DNA of 64,000 nucleotides, taken from Naasia sp. SYSU D00057 (GTDB lineage Bacteria; Actinomycetota; Actinomycetes; Actinomycetales; Microbacteriaceae). Numbering within the stretch: position 1 is the first letter of the stretch; each line of letters begins with the position of its first letter. Below, piece after piece: positions 61,706 through 64,000 of the stretch. Where the stretch lies: positions 263,083 to 327,082 of the forward strand of contig NZ_JAFMSZ010000003.1 in the NCBI RefSeq assembly GCF_017916505.1. Direction: 5' to 3'. The translations under genes and the position numbers were made by a program. The notes under the pieces were generated by a model. It made no database searches and was not told where the DNA came from. It was given only the letters and a program-made list of their open reading frames with translations.

Positions 61706-61722
61706 AGTGTAGATCGGTATAC
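61706..61722 (-). promoter_or_regulatory. Operator C-like site over the -10 box of the third GH78 gene
   Basis: GTAGATCGGTATAC (61709-61722) matches operator C at 12 of 14 positions. It overlaps TACACT (minus strand, 61706-61711). No good -35 box is visible. Confidence 0.5.
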
Positions 61723-61763
61723 GCGCTGGACGGCGGTACGGAGGCGAGCGTGCCTGCGGCCCG

Positions 61764-62804
61764 TCACGGCTCCGCGGCGGGAGCCGGCGGGCGACAGCGG
61801 ATCGCGGTGACGGCCCCGCGGAGCGTCAGCGGGCCGGCGCCGTGTGGAACCACGAGCGTGTCGCCGCGCTCGATGCTCATCCGGTCCCCGTTCCAGCCGA
61901 GCGCTCCCGTCCCGTCGAGAACCACCAGGATCGAGAAGCCGGCGTCGAGGTGCACCTCCGCCTCGCCGGCCCGGATGCGCTCGGCGCGGAAGAAGGGGTC
62001 GGCCTCCTCCGGGAACAGGCGCTCGACGTCCTCCGCGCCGGTCCCGCGACCGCCCGTCAGCTCGGCCAGTCGGCCCACGGGAGTCGCGGACCGGTCGACC
62101 GCGCGAAGCGCCACGTTCCGGTCGAGGCCGAGGAACGCGTCACGCTCGCCCAGACCGCGATAGCCCTGCCACTCGAGGAGGACGGACAGGTCGGTCGGCT
62201 CCTGCAGCTCGACGAGCGTGATGCCGGGGCCGATCGCGTGCGCCATGCCCGCCGGCACTAGCAGCGTGGAGCCCGGGCGAAGCGGCACGCGGTGCATGGC
62301 GGCGAGCATCGCCTCGGCACGCTGCCCGCTGACCCACGCGGCGACCTCGTCCGCGCCGACATCGCGCGTGAAGCCGAGGCAGGCGTAGCCCTCGCCCTCC
62401 GGCCGGACCGCCACGACGATCCACGCCTCGGTCTTCCCGTGGCCTAGCGAGAGGTGCTCGCGCGCGAACCCGACGTCGGGGTGCACGTGCACGAACAGCC
62501 GCTCGGCGGTGTCGAGCAGCTTGACGAGCAGCTCGGTGCTGGTGCCGAAGCGGGCGACGTGCTCGTCGCCCAGCCAGGTAGCCGGGTCCTCCTCGATGGC
62601 CGTGCGGAGCAGCTCGCCCGAGGGGAGCGCGGAGAGGCCGATGCCGCCGCCCGCGAAGATCTCGGTCGCCGACCCGACGAAGTCCTCCGGCGAGAACTCG
62701 CTCGGCTGCGGCGAACCGCGGAAGGCGGCGATGCCCGCGCCGCCGCGGTACGGACGGTCGGGCTGGTTCGGGGCCAGGCGGAGGGGAGAGGGGGCAGTCG
62801 TCAT
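61764..62804 (-). CDS. manA: Mannose-6-phosphate isomerase, class I
   Basis: Predicted 346-residue zinc-dependent cupin isomerase interconverting mannose-6-phosphate and fructose-6-phosphate. LFVHVHPDVGFAREHLSLGHGKTEAWIV supplies the Gln/His/Glu zinc ligands in diverged form, and LLVPAGMAHAIGPGITLVELQEPTD is the second conserved block. It is shorter than typical bacterial ManA, lacking part of the helical insert, so activity on a related sugar phosphate is possible. GAGGA precedes the ATG. It stands alone, 64 nt upstream of the third GH78-like gene and in the same direction. Confidence 0.8.
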   Translation of the reverse strand: MTTAPSPLRLAPNQPDRPYRGGAGIAAFRGSPQPSEFSPEDFVGSATEIFAGGGIGLSALPSGELLRTAIEEDPATWLGDEHVARFGTSTELLVKLLDTAERLFVHVHPDVGFAREHLSLGHGKTEAWIVVAVRPEGEGYACLGFTRDVGADEVAAWVSGQRAEAMLAAMHRVPLRPGSTLLVPAGMAHAIGPGITLVELQEPTDLSVLLEWQGYRGLGERDAFLGLDRNVALRAVDRSATPVGRLAELTGGRGTGAEDVERLFPEEADPFFRAERIRAGEAEVHLDAGFSILVVLDGTGALGWNGDRMSIERGDTLVVPHGAGPLTLRGAVTAIRCRPPAPAAEP

Positions 62805-62852
62805 CGTCGTCGTCCTCGGGGTCTGGTGCGGCCATCCGCAACGCTAGCGGCG

Positions 62853-63869
62853 ATGCGAGAGGATACGGACGTGGACGCCGGTCTCCAGGAGCTCGCCGAC
62901 GAGCTGTACGGGCTCACGCCGTCCGACTTCACCGCGCAGCGGAACGCCCGCGCCAAGGAGGTCCGCGCTGCCGGGGACCGCGACCTGGCCGCACTCGTCG
63001 CCAAGCTGCCCAAGCCGTCCGTCGCCGCGTGGGGAGCCAACCTGCTCGTCCGGGAGCGCGCCGACCAGATCGGCGACGTCCTCTCGCTCGGCGCTCTGCT
63101 GCGGGAGGCCCAGGAGGACCTCGACCCTGAGGCGCTGCGCACGCTCACGCGGCAGCGTCGCCAGCTCGTGGCCGCCCTCGGTCGGGAGGCCGCACGCCTC
63201 GCATCCGGGCGCGGGCAGCAGCTGAGCAGCGCGGCGGTCGAGGAGCTCGAGCAGACCCTGCAAGCCGCGATGACCGACCCTGCGGCGGCGGACGCGCTGC
63301 GCACGGGCCGGCTCGTCCGCTCGCTCACCGGCACCGGCGTCGAGGCGGTCGACCTCACCGACGCGGTCGCCGCCCCCGACGGCGGCCCGGCCCCGACGCG
63401 GAAGGCCGAGCCTGCACCGGAGCCCGCGCCCGCGCCACGCGGAGCGGCCCGCGGCAAGCTGCGGGCGGTTCCGCGGCCCGAGGAGGACGAGGAGCGCGCC
63501 GAGCGCGAGCGCGAGCGGCAGCGGAAGGAGCAGGAGCGAGCCGAGCGGGAGCGTGCGGAGCAGGCGCTCGCGGAAGCCCGGCGGAGCGCGGAGGAGGCCG
63601 ACCGGGAGGCCGGGAGGGCGGACCGGCGGCTCCGCGACGTGGAGCGGCGCCGCGAGGAGGCGCGCGACGAGCGTGAGCGAGTGCGTGCGGAGGTGCGGCG
63701 GCTGAAGGCGGAGCTGGCCGAGCTCGAGGGGCGGCTCGGCGGAGTCGAGGACGAGCTGGAGTCGCTCGAGACGGACCGGGACGAGGCGGCTCGCGCGGCG
63801 GATCGGGCGCGGCTCAGCGCCGACCGGGCGCAGGAGGCCGTGGCTCGCGCGGAGGAGCGGCTCCGCTAG
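62853..63869 (+). CDS. Hypothetical coiled-coil protein
   Basis: Predicted 338-residue cytoplasmic protein of unknown function. Residues 1-150 are helical (LADELYGLTPSDFTAQRN, LVAKLPKPSVAAWGANLLVRERAD), a pattern I have seen only in actinobacterial hypothetical proteins. A Pro/Ala linker (about 175-200) leads to an acidic/basic coiled coil of about 135 residues (EERAERERERQRKEQERAE). GTG at 62871, behind AGAGGA, is an alternative and perhaps better start than the ATG at 62853. The coiled coil suggests a scaffold or cytoskeletal-type role, unproven. Confidence 0.7.
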   Translation: MREDTDVDAGLQELADELYGLTPSDFTAQRNARAKEVRAAGDRDLAALVAKLPKPSVAAWGANLLVRERADQIGDVLSLGALLREAQEDLDPEALRTLTRQRRQLVAALGREAARLASGRGQQLSSAAVEELEQTLQAAMTDPAAADALRTGRLVRSLTGTGVEAVDLTDAVAAPDGGPAPTRKAEPAPEPAPAPRGAARGKLRAVPRPEEDEERAERERERQRKEQERAERERAEQALAEARRSAEEADREAGRADRRLRDVERRREEARDERERVRAEVRRLKAELAELEGRLGGVEDELESLETDRDEAARAADRARLSADRAQEAVARAEERLR

Positions 63870-63879
63870 GACGGGCCGG

Positions 63880-63897
63880 AGCGCGGGGTGCCGCGCT
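63880..63897. terminator. Short hairpin between converging genes
   Basis: AGCGCGG-GGTG-CCGCGCT, seven pairs, lies between the coiled-coil gene and the partial gene and overlaps the latter's stop codon. Confidence 0.4.
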
Positions 63898-64000
63898 AGC
63901 GGCAGGACACGTTGTAGTCGAGGCCCTTGGCGATGAACTGCACCATGGCGACCGTGCCGTCCGCGGTGAGGGGTGCGGCGGTGGTGCACATCTTCCGAGC
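63896..64000 (-). CDS. C-terminal end of a protein cut by the window edge
   Basis: The last 34 codons of a minus-strand gene are visible, reading MCTTAAPLTADGTVAMVQF and ending YNVSCR. Two cysteines near the ends could form a disulfide, which would suit an exported protein. The frame stays open to the window edge and ends in TAG. Family not recognisable from this fragment. Confidence 0.5.
   Translation of the reverse strand, partial: ARKMCTTAAPLTADGTVAMVQFIAKGLDYNVSCR

Overview
The window looks like chromosomal DNA of a high-GC actinobacterium, most likely a member of the Microbacteriaceae. The grounds are very high GC at third codon positions, many ATGA/GTGA gene overlaps, GTG starts, actinobacterial-type LacI and TetR regulators, and sugar ABC importers that lack their own ATPase. 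It is an accessory carbohydrate-use region. I see no rRNA, tRNA, transposase, phage or CRISPR sequence.

Layout. 0-5 kb (minus strand): PadR regulator, sulfatase and GH3 glycosidase in one operon, then a nucleoside hydrolase. 5-14.6 kb (plus): family-5 oligopeptide/oligosaccharide ABC importer (one subunit is a permease-ATPase fusion), GH3 beta-glycosidase, GH43 enzyme. 14.6-18.8 kb: TetR regulator diverging from two DUF202 membrane proteins and a formylglycine-generating enzyme (FGE), with a second sulfatase converging on it. 18.8-23.3 kb: housekeeping-type and unknown genes (DUF1801, HtrA-like protease, membrane proteins, small HTH regulator, PHP phosphoesterase). 23.4-31.3 kb: ABC-2 exporter, zinc alcohol dehydrogenase, unknown membrane-anchored protein, ABC-F ATPase with a candidate leader peptide, MFS transporter. 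31.5-42.8 kb (minus): Rbs-type sugar ABC importer with a DUF2291 protein, then a complete L-rhamnose catabolic operon (rhaI, alpha/beta hydrolase, fused aldolase/dehydrogenase, rhaB) behind a LacI regulator. 42.9-48.3 kb: GH43-like enzyme, LacI regulator, MalEFG-type importer. 48.4-64 kb: aldo/keto reductase, two GH78 alpha-L-rhamnosidases, LacI regulator, second MalEFG-type importer, third GH78-like enzyme, mannose-6-phosphate isomerase, coiled-coil protein, and a gene cut by the window end.

How it fits together. Every glycosidase and both sulfatases lack a visible signal peptide, while four lipoprotein-dependent sugar importers are present. The cell therefore appears to import oligosaccharides and finish cleaving them inside: rhamnosidases release L-rhamnose, which RhaI, RhaB and the fused aldolase/dehydrogenase degrade; GH3/GH43 enzymes take glucosyl, xylosyl or arabinosyl residues; FGE activates the sulfatases. 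Together this suits a rhamnose-rich, possibly sulfated, plant or algal polysaccharide.

The most striking signal is regulatory. Three short LacI-type operator sequences recur across the 41-62 kb region and appear cross-wired: two importer promoters each carry two different operators, and the others carry one. Also notable are three copies of a 138-140 bp palindromic intergenic element whose hairpin stems differ in sequence but stay paired, an identical 15-bp core operator shared by the nucleoside-hydrolase promoter and the Rbs-type importer promoter, and an FGE gene that appears to be under TetR control together with two DUF202 membrane proteins.
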